64,000 bases of DNA, taken from contig JAKZAP010000009.1 in assembly GCA_023053575.1 (NCBI GenBank), positions 17,837,869-17,901,868 of the forward strand, in the 5' to 3' direction. Shown here in pieces: positions 48,398 to 58,358 of this stretch (positions are counted from its first letter, which is position 1; each line of letters starts with the position of its first letter). The notes beneath the pieces are model-generated. The model saw only the letters and a program-made list of their open reading frames with translations. It did no database searches and was not told the origin of the DNA. Source of the stretch: Branchinecta lynchi (lineage: Eukaryota; Arthropoda; Branchiopoda; Anostraca; Branchinectidae). The position numbers were made by a program, and so were the translations under genes.

Positions 48398-48761
48398 CCT
48401 AGGTTCACACAGACGTTCACGTTGAGGCGATATCGGCCATCGCCGAGATTTTCGTCGCCAAAATTGGCTATTTCTGTTGCTTCGTCAGGCGATTTTCAGT
48501 GTTGGGAAAATTCAACTTTAATCGGGCGACAGTACAATTTTATGCAACAGCAACATGGATGACCCTTTTGATGATTCACTTTTAGAAAAATTAGTTATTG
48601 CTGTTCAGTTCTACCCCATTTTGTATGAAAAGCGAGAAAAGGGATTTTTTTCAAATTTTTGCCACGAAAATTCAGTGTGAACTTCCAGGCGATAAAAATA
48701 TTCTATCGCTGCGATTGAAAAATCTCGTTCATCGCCGCGATTTGCTCTGTGTGAACCTAGG
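48398..48761. mobile_element. MITE with CCTAGGTTCACACAG ends (PIF/Harbinger-like)
   Basis: Perfect 15-bp inverted ends CCTAGGTTCACACAG / CTGTGTGAACCTAGG, 364 bp, with a second inner inverted pair of GGCGAT words. It carries a MADF-like N-terminal reading frame (48555-48680), a protein type found in PIF/Harbinger transposons. Confidence 0.75.
48555..48680 (+). pseudogene. MADF-like N-terminal fragment inside a MITE
   Basis: ATG then 41 codons to TGA: MDDPFDDSLLEKLVIAVQFY, PILYEKREKGF and a short unlike tail. Leu/Ile-rich helix 1 followed by a (Y/H)PxLY(D/E)K motif is the start of a MADF (Myb/SANT-like) DNA-binding domain, about 85 residues when complete. The remaining helices are missing, so this is a remnant. 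The assignment is from the motif only. Confidence 0.5.
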
Positions 48762-49293
48762 GCTAGTCCCTAAGAAGTGACCGTTTCGGCCTCCCATCTA
48801 AAAATCATCGCCTAATTCTGTCCCCCCTCCCGTAACCTCAGTAAGAATTTCACGAATTCAAATCCAGACCTTCTGGATCACTTCTTTGAGCTTGCAAATA
48901 GGGACAGACGTCTTCCGAAGAGCTAATCTAATCGAGTAACTAGCCTATTGACATTTTTATCCCCTTTGAAACGAGCCGAATAATCGTCAATAAAGTCAGG
49001 GGTTTCTCATGCCGGACTGCTTTGCGGTCGGAAAGAGCCGAGCTTATTGAAATACCAATCGTTCTTCCGCTCAATAAACATGAGGGCAGTGGCGGGACAA
49101 GATTTTGGTTTCTGTATTGGATAGCCAGAATCTTGGTTTAAAGTTCGTTTCAAAAGCTGGACATAAAGTAGGATAAGAAAAGCTTGGAAATAAATACAAT
49201 AATAATATAATAATAATGATAATATAATTGGTATAATAAGATATTCGCCTCTATAGTAAAGTAGGATGGAAGTGGTGGGACAAGATGTATTCT

Positions 49294-49452
49294 AATCTTT
49301 TCGTCAGCGATATTTTGGCCCTTCTTACAGTTGCGAGGAGCTTCATTTATTTATTGGAGCTTCATTGTTTTTCAGCAAGCTTGACGAGGACTCCTACCAA
49401 GAAGGGCCGAAATATCCTTGACGAATATCTTAGTCGAGCTTTTCCGTTTTCA
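49294..49452. mobile_element. Fold-back element with hammerhead-like cores
   Basis: Minus half CGTCAGCGATATTTTGGCCC, plus half TTGACGAGGACTCCTACCAA then GAAGGGCCGAAATATCC. Both halves have changes in the CTGANGA box. Confidence 0.62.
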
Positions 49453-49506
49453 ACCACTGTTTAATACATGTTGTCCAGTCATCTTACGCTGAAGGTGTAT
49501 TAGTTG

Positions 49507-49711
49507 CCAGGGTTGGTCACCAAAAGTAACTTCGTACACCCTGGAAAGTAGCCCAAAAGTATATCAAAGTAATCCAATGTAACCTAATGTAACCCAATCC
49601 AATGTAACCCAAAGTAACCCAATGTAACAAAAAGTAACCCAAAGTAGCCCTGAGTAACCCAAAGTATCCTGAAGTAACTCGTACACCCTGGTTCTTGGTG
49701 ACCAACCCTGG
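49507..49711. mobile_element. hAT-like MITE, CCAGGGTTGGTCACC family, copy 1
   Basis: Perfect terminal inverted repeats CCAGGGTTGGTCACCAA / TTGGTGACCAACCCTGG. The 8-bp flanks ATTAGTTG and TTTAGTTG match at 7 of 8. The interior is a 10-15 bp tandem of GTAACCCAA-type words, so the element carries its own minisatellite. Confidence 0.86.
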
Positions 49712-49756
49712 TTTAGTTGTGTGTTTTTTTCGTTGAATAGCCAAAGCAAGAACAGT

Positions 49757-50500
49757 TTAAAGTTTAATTGAAAGCCAACTTATTTCTGTGTCGTTTAACC
49801 CTGTGTAACGGGCCATGGAGCTTTGTAGGGGTCGAAATTTATTTTGTTCCTTTATTTTCAATTTAATAAAATTGAACTGACCTGAACACTGGATTATAAT
49901 TATTCTGATTCTTCAAATACTTGATACTTACTTGGTATTTACTTTATTAATAAACACAATTTAACTCTTTACTATTTACATCTACTGCACTAATGGAAAA
50001 AACTACGTTTTTGCTGGCGTGCGGTTAACCATTTCTGAACACATCACTAACAACATAATAAATAACTAATAAAAGAAAGAAAAAAAGAAAAGAAAAGACC
50101 AAAAAAAAAACTAAGTGATTTTTTATTTTCCACTATCTGCTCTAGTTATGGCGTCCATTATATCTGCGGCCGTCCCCAAAGCATAAATTCTACTGTGCGC
50201 GGGAAATTTTAATCTCAACACAGAAGTGGCTTGTCAGTTGTCAGTGGTGAGATTGGTGAAGATTGCTTAGTGCTTTAATAAAAAAATCATAAATATTTCT
50301 CGTATGGCATAGAACAAAAAATACAAGCGTAAAGAGGTATCGCAAATCACACGGAAATTCCACTATTTGAAAATTGATTATTTATGAATAGCGGAACAAC
50401 GAAGTAACGCATTGTCAGCGGGTCTTCAGTGAAGTGGAGAGGGGGTGACGTGATGGGGAGCTAGACTGTCCTATCCAAGCCCTTTTTGGTTAAACGTATC
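49757..50500 (+). mobile_element. TTAAAGTTTAAC-family MITE with ~330-bp insertion
   Basis: The left end TTTAAAGTTTAATTGAAAGCC and a right end near CCCTTTTTGGTTAAACG match the family. ~49800-50125 is extra AT-rich sequence ending in an A-rich stretch, so something was inserted. Confidence 0.7.
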
Positions 50501-50574
50501 AGAAGCTGGACATACAGCTTCCGTTTTAAGTAGCCAGAACAGTTTAAATCCGATATCAGATACTGGACATATTC

Positions 50575-50862
50575 AGCGTGTTCCACCGTTCTAACTACGG
50601 TGACTATTAATTACTGTTTTCGTTCCAACCTCGTAAAAAGTTTCTACGCTGGCCGTTCCAACCTTCTCGAAATAGTAACTAATGCGTACCATGTTCGGGA
50701 GCGTAGTAAGCGTGGTAACTACGCATCTCTGTAACGTGATTGATCGGATTCGCCCGTGGCATGATATTCTGCTGGAACATATAACATCGTTCGCACCTTG
50801 ACGGCAAAAAGCCAGAATTCGTGACGGCATACGTAGTAACTACTGAAAGTATTGTGGAACAC
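50575..50862. mobile_element. MITE with GCGTGTTCCAC ends
   Basis: AGCGTGTTCCACCG ... GTGGAACACGCT. The interior (CTACGCATCTCTGTAACG, GACGGCAAAAAGCCAGAATT) matches the reverse of 41960-42215. It interrupts a ~62-bp tandem unit (AGAAGCTGGACATACAGCTT, seen at ~50510 and 50910). Confidence 0.78.
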
Positions 50863-50956
50863 GCTTATAGCTTCCGTTCAACGTAGCCAGAACAATTTAA
50901 AGCCCATATCAGAAGCTGGACATACAGCTTCCGTTCAAAATAGTGAAGTTCATCTC

Positions 50957-51245
50957 CAGCTTGAGCGTCTTGAGCCTTAAGAGGACCCTTGCCAAGAAGG
51001 GCCGAAATATAGCTTTGATGAATATTAGGTTTGAAGCCAAGCTGGCCATTCATTACTAATGATGTGCGAGGGATAAATAGAATTTTCTATATTTCGGTTG
51101 CACTTCCGGCAAACCGTCCTTTGATCTTAGCGGAATAATTAGCTGATCAAGAAAAAAAAAACGAAAATCACGGTTTTCTATTCTTTTGTAATATAGCTTT
51201 AAGAAAATGTAAATGACGTGTCCGTTTTGCATTGTCAAATAGCAA
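50957..51245 (+). mobile_element. Hammerhead-core element interrupted by a related element
   Basis: Core CTTAAGAGGACCCTTGCC..GGGCCGAAATATAGCTTT at ~50974-51017. After the insert 51026-51190 the host resumes with ATATAGCTTTAAGAAAATGT and ends GTCCGTTTTGCATTGTCAAA. The direct repeat ATATAGCTTT flanks the insert. Confidence 0.72.
51026..51190 (-). mobile_element. GGTTTGAAGCCAAGCTGGCC element (second stem-II family)
   Basis: Matches 21040-21240 and 31690-31860. On the minus strand the core region reads GGACGGTTTGCCGGAAGTGC, then AACCGAAATATAG: a CGGTT(T)GC / GCAACCG stem before GAAA. Confidence 0.7.
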
Positions 51246-51373
51246 ATATTCATGCGCATTACTGAGCACAAACACTAATCGAAGTAAAATAAAAACAAAA
51301 TGAAGCCACACATCGTTATTGTTTTGAATCGTTTGCTATTTGTTTATTGTTATCCTGCAACCTTTTTCTCCAG

Positions 51374-51445
51374 GTAGTGGCTTCCGGTTTCTTCCATTAC
51401 TTTATGGTCGTCCAAAATATCTCAGAAGAAGAAAGAGAATATTAA
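51374..51445 (+). CDS. Possible terminal exon of an unknown gene
   Basis: A strong pyrimidine tract and acceptor (CAACCTTTTTCTCCAG) is followed by VVASGFFHYFMVVQNISEEE, REY, stop. AATAAA occurs at 51572-51577, about 130 bp later. No upstream partner exon was found, so this rests only on the signals and composition. Confidence 0.28.
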   Translation, partial: VVASGFFHYFMVVQNISEEEREY

Positions 51446-51675
51446 AAAAGAATTGAAAAATTGCATCAAAAGATATTGATTTTATTGGAGAATATGAAAA
51501 GGCCAGGAATAGAGATCAAAGACCTTGGGCAGTTAACAGAGTCGGCTCCCCGTTTTGGTTAATTTAGCAAAAATAAACGTTACTCTTTTTTTTACCGTTC
51601 TTTGACTTTAAAAAATAGACAAGCAGAGTTGTAACTGTACTTCTTACACGCAATAATTTTTACATTTACCCCTTC

Positions 51676-51950
51676 GGCCTTTGACCGGCGCCCTTTGGCC
51701 GGCGCCCTTTGGCCGGCGCCCTTTGGCCGGCGCCCTTTGGCCGGCGCCCTTTGGCCGGCGCCCTTTGGCCGGCGCCCTTTGGCCGGTGCCCTTTGGCCGG
51801 CGCCCTTTGGCCGGCGCCCTTTGGCCGGCGCCCTTTGGCCGGCGCCCTTTGGTCGGCGCCTTTTGGCCGGTGCCCTTTGGCCGGTGCCCTTTGGCCGGTG
51901 CCCTTTGGCCGGTGTCCTTTGGCCGGTGCCCTTTGGCCGGCGACCTTCCG
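51676..51950 (+). repeat. 14-bp minisatellite GGCCGGCGCCCTTT, ~19 units
   Basis: Near-perfect 14-bp units. Because 14 is not a multiple of 3 and the unit lacks stops, all three + frames and a minus frame are open; those ORFs are artefacts. Confidence 0.95.
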
Positions 51951-51984
51951 CGGTTAGGATCCTAAGCAGCTGCCTTTTACGCGA

Positions 51985-52193
51985 AGTCCGTTCTAGCTGA
52001 ATGGATAGCACGCCAAACTCGTAATTGAAGGGTTGCGGGTTCGAGTCTCGGTGAGGCCTACCATTCGGTTTGAGGCGAGGGTTTGTCGCGCAACCCTTTA
52101 AGACAAGCCAAACTCCACCCGACTTCAAATGGGCACCTGGAGGATCCTGGGAAAGATGACAGGAAGGATGAATGAATGAACGAATGAATGATT
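51985..52193 (+). mobile_element. tRNA-derived SINE, second family
   Basis: Box A TAGCTGAATGG (51994-52004) and box B GGTTCGAGTCT (52038-52048) lie 34 bp apart. An unrelated body follows (ACCTGGAGGATCCTGGG), then a (GAAT)n tail. It directly follows the 14-bp minisatellite. Confidence 0.75.
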
Positions 52194-52300
52194 TATTTGC
52201 ACATTAAAGCAATCATGCCATCATGCAACAAAACAAAAAGTAATCAATCTTACATGCGTATATACACACTAACACACTATTAATATATTTTATTTATTCT
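52194..52300 (-). mobile_element. LINE tail beginning TTTATTTGCACATTAAAGC
   Basis: Adjoins the (GAAT)n end of the SINE at 51985-52193; A-rich interior on the + strand. Only the 3' end is seen. Confidence 0.5.
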
Positions 52301-52568
52301 GAATGCTTTATTAACACTAAAAATACAACTTCACCATGAAAAGAAATCTTTCCGGTTTTGTGGTGCGAAAGCACCAGGATGGCTATCAGCCCTCAACCAC
52401 CCGTTGCAATTCCTAGCTGAGGTCAGAGAATCGGAGATTATGGCCTGTATAGGCTGATGCTGATATATTTATCATTTTTTTTTACCTATTCTGCAAAGCC
52501 CACTGGTTAAGGTTCCGTGTCTTTGAAAACCTTCACCTCTCAATCAATCAAAACCAAATATTTATTAA

Positions 52569-52935
52569 TATTCGGATTTTTCTGCTTCTAATAAGAAAAA
52601 TGTTCACCGGATCTGTTTTAAGTTTGCCAAGTATCGGCTGCATTTGCCCCCTTGGATCAGCAATTCTTTCTTGGCTCAGAAATTCCATCTGATTCTGCCT
52701 GCTAAGATTATTGATAAAAGAGTGGAAGATTTCAAATCTTCTGCTGGTAAACTGAACCACCAGTGGCCTTCCCTGTTCGTGGAATCAGTAGTTATGTCTG
52801 TGCTGTGTTTAGTGTAAAGTTTTGCTACGTGCGTTGTCTTTTTCCTTGTTGCTTTTTTTTCTTTTTTATACTCCATCACTTGGGCTATACGCCCTCCATT
52901 GCTTCTCTTGGCGGGTAATAAATAAATTGATTGAT
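52569..52935 (+). mobile_element. LINE 3' end with C-terminal coding and ATTG tail
   Basis: The + frame 52569-52817 reads NVHRICFKFAKYRLHLPPWI, then KFHLILPAKIIDKRVEDFKS, ending at TAA 52815. It resembles LINE ORF2 C-termini. The 3' end CTTGGCGGGTAATAAATAAA with (TTGA)n follows. The same 3' end is seen reversed at 4420, 46262, 56578 and 63001. Confidence 0.75.
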
Positions 52936-53072
52936 TGCTTTGTCCTCTCGTCAGGAATACTATATACAATCACGCTTCAACATAGCCAAGTAATTAAACA
53001 AAATAAACAATTGCTACATTTTAAGATTAAACTTTAAAAAAACAAAATAATTTTTGTGCTCACGTTGAAAAC

Positions 53073-54076
53073 AGTGATCCCAAAAAATTAATATCTCATC
53101 CAGACAATTGGGTAATGTCTTCTCCAGACTCCTTAAGCATTTTTACTACAAACATTCAGAAACAGATGAAGGCCAAATAGCTAATCATCTGAGAAAACCA
53201 AGTTCAGATATGGATTCAGTATGTGTGTTTACCCCTATAAGTCATATTTGTTTTGACGAAACTGATCGAAACTTCCTGCCTTAGCATACTTCTGCCAAAT
53301 TTCCGGTTTCCGCCGAATTCGAGAACTACTTATCCGACAAAATAACAAAGCTCAAAAGCGAATCCAGCGTATCGCCTTACCCCTATATCGAACATCTAAT
53401 CAACTTCAACAAAGCTGATCCAGGGAGGGGGGGGGGTTAGGGGGTTGAAACCCCACCCGAAACACACAAAAATAGTCATTTTGATAGGCTTTTCCTTCTG
53501 ATCTATGTCTCTTTTGTACTTTTTTGTCCAACCCACAGGCCCAGAAATAAATTCCTGGATACGGGCCTGCTTCACAATTCATGACAAATTTTCCGGTTTC
53601 AACCGGATTCCAGGTGAACTGTGTAGCCGGGCTAAAAATGATTTTCATATACGGATTCAGCATCTCTTCTAACCCCTAAATCGAACATCTAATCAACTTC
53701 AAATAAAACCTTTACTTTTAACAACCTTTCCGGTTTGGACGGATTCCGAGTGAACTACTTGTCCGGCGAGAAAATGGTTTTCATATTCGTGTTCAGCATG
53801 TCTTCTTACCCCTTAATCGGCTATCTCATTAGCTTTATAAAAATATTTTGTTTGTCCCTTAATTTGAACCCCCTCCCCTACTCCTAAATGTAGGGCTACA
53901 GAGCCCATCTACGAACTCAACTTTCCCTTGACCTAAACGATCCTCCCACCAAGTTTAATCAAAATATCTCATTCCCTTCGAGAGTTATCGTGCTTACAGA
54001 CGGACGGATGGACGGACGGACGGACAACTTTTGCGATGTCATAGGTATCCATCCACTTACGTCTTGGGATCCCAAA
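53073..54076 (+). mobile_element. ~1-kb tandem-unit element, copy 3 with nested MITE
   Basis: Left end GTGATCCCAAAA, right end CTTGGGATCCCAAAA; (GGAC)n at 54001-54030. The GGCCCGTATCC MITE 53417-53567 is inserted in a unit. Confidence 0.83.
53417..53567 (-). mobile_element. GGCCCGTATCC MITE nested in a 1-kb element
   Basis: GATCCAGGGAGGGG ... AATTCCTGGATACGGGCC; it interrupts the tandem-unit element 53073-54076. Confidence 0.82.
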
Positions 54077-54558
54077 AAGGAGGGAATAAAAGTTAGAGAG
54101 GACTCCACTGTTTTCTCTTGCGCTACGTTCCTACTAGATTGGTTAACCTACTGGAAATAAATCAGGTGTCGTCTTATGAAAATGCTCCATCCAATAATCA
54201 AGACACATTATTAGGATCAGGATGGAAGTAGGCTAGAAAGGACCAACTATCGGCATACCGTGGTTGATCGCTGGAGGAGGTAAATGCCCATAATTTGGAT
54301 CAGAAGATGGGATCGCACTTTAGATGCTGTTAGTCATTTTGTTAAAGTCCTTATGAAAACCTGAACTTACTATAGTCCGAATTACGACCTTGGGCTTCTG
54401 CTAATTGACACAAGCCTATCCCGTCTTATGAGTCACCATCATTCTCAGCCGGGACTTCAGGCCTGAAACATGACAACCAATTTCGAGCAAGAACAGAAAT
54501 AGAAAAGGAAGGAGACACTGAAAATATTCGCAAGGATGAACTTCGTACTGGCTTGTAT

Positions 54559-54926
54559 TTAAATGACCCGTCGTGTCTATAATGCCAATGCAACTTACTT
54601 ACTTGCATGCATTAGCCGGGAAACCGAAATTTCATATGTAACATTTTAAGCCGGCTAACGATACCACACTAATCTTTTCACTTGCCACGATTCACTATTT
54701 TCCATGCTCATTATGATCCCGACGGGTGTTCGCTTTCACGCTGTTGATGCGTAAAACGGGTTATCTGAGTTTTGCCGAGTTTTTGCTAGAGGTCAGTGGG
54801 CCTTGGGTAAGGCTTAAAACAGCCAAAGCCGTAGACAACTTGTCAAAAGCAGGGTCTAGTTTTAAAGTATTCAAATAGTTATGAATATTGGAACATAAAC
54901 AGTAAATAGTGCGAAGTGTGCTTTAA
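54559..54926 (+). mobile_element. TTAA-flanked MITE, TTAAAGGACC family, diverged
   Basis: TTAA at both ends; shares AATGCAACTTACTT, AAGGCTTAAAACAGCCAAA and AGTAAATAGTGCGA with the family. Confidence 0.7.
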
Positions 54927-55098
54927 GAAATCCCATATATTACATCTTAATTATTCAAAATGATTCATTATTCTCACGGAAGGAATCGCCAAACTGCATC
55001 CAGGTGGTATTTTGTAGCCCTCTTAGCTGCCACTCGCATGTGTCTAACCCCTTTGCTAACCACCAGGATGCACTTCTTCAACGCTAATATTGTTAGAG

Positions 55099-55467
55099 TT
55101 AAAGGACCCCTATTTCAGAATTTAAGTATATTTGAAACTTTCAAAATAGTCTTTTCTTTCAACAAATAACCCACGGTTTTGGCTGTTTAAGCCTTTTCCG
55201 ATACCCGTTGACTTATCGTGAAAACAGGGAAACAGTTTACATAATCGGTTTTTCTGATGGTTTTTCTGATGGAAAAACTTCTCGCAGACAACCGTCGACA
55301 GCGTGATACACATCTAGGTTTGCAAAACACGGCAAGTGAGAAAATCAGGGGGGTTTTGTTAGAGGGGTTAAAATGTACCGTACAAAATTGGGTTCCGGGT
55401 TTAGAAATATATGAAGTGATTATTGAAGTAGGTTGCGCTAGTATTATAGGTAAGACAGGTCCTTTAA
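55099..55467 (-). mobile_element. TTAA-flanked MITE, TTAAAGGACC family
   Basis: 369 bp from TTAAAGGACCCC to ACAGGTCCTTTAA. Good match to the 4.75 kb and 58.5 kb copies. Confidence 0.83.
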
Positions 55468-55674
55468 TGTCTTGTGTCCATGGTGCTTGAGAAGCTTTCG
55501 ACACAATTCAAGTGTAGAAGAGTTTTCCCGGTTTGCGAAAGTTCATTGACACTTTCACTATTTACCTATACTTTCGATCTCTGCTATTTGAGTTATTTGT
55601 AATTTAAAATCAAGGCACGTGCCTACCAAATTCCAGTGTAAAGCTATGACAAATCCTCATGAAGACGAATTGCC

Positions 55675-55790
55675 GTTTCATAGCTACTGAAGAGGCGCAG
55701 CAGCGGGAGATCAGGGTTCGAATCCCGCTGGGTTCTGCATCAACTTCGGCATTTTGCTGCAGTGAGCCTATAAATGAATTATCATCTAAT
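55675..55790 (+). mobile_element. Possible tRNA-like SINE fragment
   Basis: A perfect box B GGTTCGAATCC near 55714-55724 sits in a GGGAGATCAGGGTTCGAATC context, but no convincing box A is seen upstream. Confidence 0.4.
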
Positions 55791-56361
55791 TGAATCTAGG
55801 TGAGCTTTGGCTATTTGTGTTTTGTTAAGTAATTAATTAAGCTGCATGCGGTAACGACGGGGATTCAGTACCAGAAAATGGAGCAAGGAATGTACAACTC
55901 CCGGCATGTCGGATGCCTACTTAGGAAATAATTTGCTCTACAGTTTTATGAGGGTCGGATATTTTCTGCTCGTTTTCCCAATACTTCTACTTGCATCTGT
56001 TCAACCTAGGATCAAACAAATGACAAAATGATTAACAAACACTGCAAAATATAAACTAAAATAAAATAAAACAAAATTTCAGCACATCATCCTGGAGAGA
56101 ACCCATACTAAAGTAGGTGGATATTACCTGCATAATTTGCTATTGCTCCTGCACCCGGTTGTCGTTTCTTCTGGATTTCCAAACGAATAGCATATTATAG
56201 TTGAAGATGTTTTTTTCACGCTACGCTAAGTAACCCCGGGTTTATTTCTGATGTTATCCGCTTTCAGATGTCTTGTTTTTGCCGGATTCCAACCAAATTC
56301 TTCATTTGGTACCCTCACGTCGCTGCCATGTTCAGTACAATACGCCTATGGCGCTATGCAG

Positions 56362-56518
56362 GGCCGTATCCAGGAATTTATTTCGGAGGGGGTTCTGCCC
56401 GCGGGTCGGACATGATCCACACCTGATGAAACATAAATCAGAGGTTAAATTCCCTAACAAACGATAATTTTCTACATGTCCGAGGGGACCCCCTCCCCCC
56501 CCCCTCCGGATACGTTCC
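56362..56518 (+). mobile_element. GGCCCGTATCC MITE
   Basis: GGCCGTATCCAGGAATTTAT ... CTCCGGATACGTTCC. The interior has diverged. Confidence 0.78.
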
Positions 56519-56577
56519 TTGGCGCTAGGCGTAACAGAAGGTAGGCACGTTCTTTTCTTTGATATAAGCACCTGCTC

Positions 56578-56670
56578 AGTAAGTAAGTAAGTAATTTATT
56601 TCTAACCCGTCATTTTCAACTCGGAGTCTGTAAATAAAATGAAGAAATTAAATAAAACACAACAAAAACA
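56578..56670 (-). mobile_element. LINE tail, GCGGGTTATAAATAAA family
   Basis: (AGTA)n, then TAATTTATTTCTAACCCGTC. Only the 3' end remains. Confidence 0.65.
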
Positions 56671-56804
56671 AATACAATACGCGCCCAGTTGTCCACGATA
56701 TTTGGCAGAGCCGACGAAATTTCCAAAAGTGTGACGCTGGCATCTTTAACTTGGAACTGCTCCGTTAGCATGTAGCTATGGCATAACTTTGGAAAATCGG
56801 AATC

Positions 56805-57606
56805 GTAATAACTTTATTCCGGCCAAGAACATAATCTACACTCTACAATACAAACTTAAAGGACACCTGAACAGTGAAACCATACTTGAACACACCATGG
56901 AGAATGCATTTACAGACATGGCCACGAAGAGCATTCTTCTCCAGAGCGTGACGTTTTCAAAATAGGGATAATCGTTTCTGGAGGTTTGCACATGCAGACT
57001 CCAAGACAAAAAGCGCAATTCATTCAAATCTTGTACAGCGCTGGCTGGATCGTATTGGGATTTCTACTAGATATACGTTTGGGCTTAACTGGTTAAAAAA
57101 TATTCCAAAGGAAGGGTTGATTGAAGACATTTGTTCATTTCTAAAATTGTTCGGTACTGAAATAAGGACAGATGCAAAATGGAGCAAAAATCATAGCTTG
57201 GAAACACTATTTCGTATTTGGATTGGGTTTTCTGCAGGCAATGTTAACGGAAGTCATACAGATAGGGATGATACTTGATACTCTTCATTCGGGTGTCCTT
57301 TAAACAAACATGACAGTGAGCAGACAAACAGTTAACCAGCTTCAGGTCCGTATAGCTGCAGCCAGATAGCAGAGACAAACGGAGTACCGCACAAGAAAGA
57401 ACGCGAACGTTTGCATTTTCCGATGAAACGAGTCGCTCACGTAATGGTACATTGCAAGAATGTTGAATCTGTGCGAAACTTTTCACTCTGAAATCGTCGA
57501 AGACTTCGGAGGGGCTGGCGAACCGTGGCAGCCCGTGAAGGAAGCGGAAGCTATCATTGTATACCACGCGTAGATCCTTTATACCTTGCTTGGTGTATTT
57601 ACACAT
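56805..57606 (-). mobile_element. CR1-like LINE 3' fragment
   Basis: The minus frame 57244-57606 reads VVYNDSFRFLHGLPRFASPS, then EVFDDFRVKSFAQI, clearly the same C-terminal region as at 41477-41785. Below it lies presumed 3' UTR. A 108-codon + strand frame (56952-57278) overlaps the UTR. Confidence 0.75.
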
Positions 57607-57779
57607 TTATTACACATGAGGGAAAGCCCAAAAATAGAAGAACAAAAAGATCGAAACACAAATTCTGTTTACATCCGGCGAGCAATGCCTAAATCTAGGT
57701 ATGCGCATATTTCCACGAAGGTAAACAGAACGTACAGTGTAAACCGATGTGTAAACAGAACGTAGAGTGTAAACAGAAC

Positions 57780-58069
57780 CGAGGGGTTGCTCACTCCCAA
57801 AAACGATGTACACCAAGTGGCGCGAGCCGCGGTGCCGAGCCGGTGCCGCGGTGCCGTGTCGGTGTTGTGCCGGTGCCGCAGTGCCGTGTCGGTGCCGTGC
57901 CGGTGCCGCGGTGCCGTGCCGGTGCCGCGGTGCCGTGCCGGTGCCGCGGTGCCGTGCCGGTGCCGAGCCGGTGTCGTGCCGCGGTGCCGGTGCCGCGGTG
58001 CCGTGCCGGTGCCGAGCCGGTGCCGTGCCGGTGCCGAGCCGGTGCCGTGCCGGTGCCAAGCCGGTGCCG
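57780..58069 (+). repeat. Left half of CGAGGGGTTGC element with GGTGCCG array
   Basis: CGAGGGGTTGCTCACTCCCA, GATGTACACCAAGTGGCGCG, then ~230 bp of (GGTGCCG[T/A/C]GCC)n. No right inverted end: the array stops at a T run. All long ORFs here are products of the array. Confidence 0.78.
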
Positions 58070-58358
58070 CGTTTTTTTTTACTTCAAATTACAGTATTGT
58101 GATAAAGCACGATTTCTGATGTACATGTAAACAAATTTCATCAGATATTGGCCGAGAATGAAGTCGGCAATGTGTGTTGAATACAAGAGCTAGCAGCTCA
58201 TATGGTACTTGCAAGGCTGGGTCAGAGGATGAAATTTAGGAATTTGTAAATTCTTGGGTTTCTTGTGTTTAATTATAAGCCATACCCTTGAAATAAGAAT
58301 GATTGTGGGCCCTTGGAAATCAAGAGAATGATCTGGTGAAAAGTATTTTATTTTTGCA

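Noticed and set aside
51592..52128. 178-residue minus ORF of (PKG/RRPKGAGQRA) repeats and three overlapping + ORFs
   Set aside because: All are translations of the 14-bp minisatellite and its flanks; the same peptide in every frame is an artefact of the unit length.
57610..58130. Several 98-149 residue ORFs (CRCRGAVPV / RHRHGTA repeats) on both strands
   Set aside because: Products of the GGTGCCG array; no start context or non-repeat domain. The same applies at 60091-60510.
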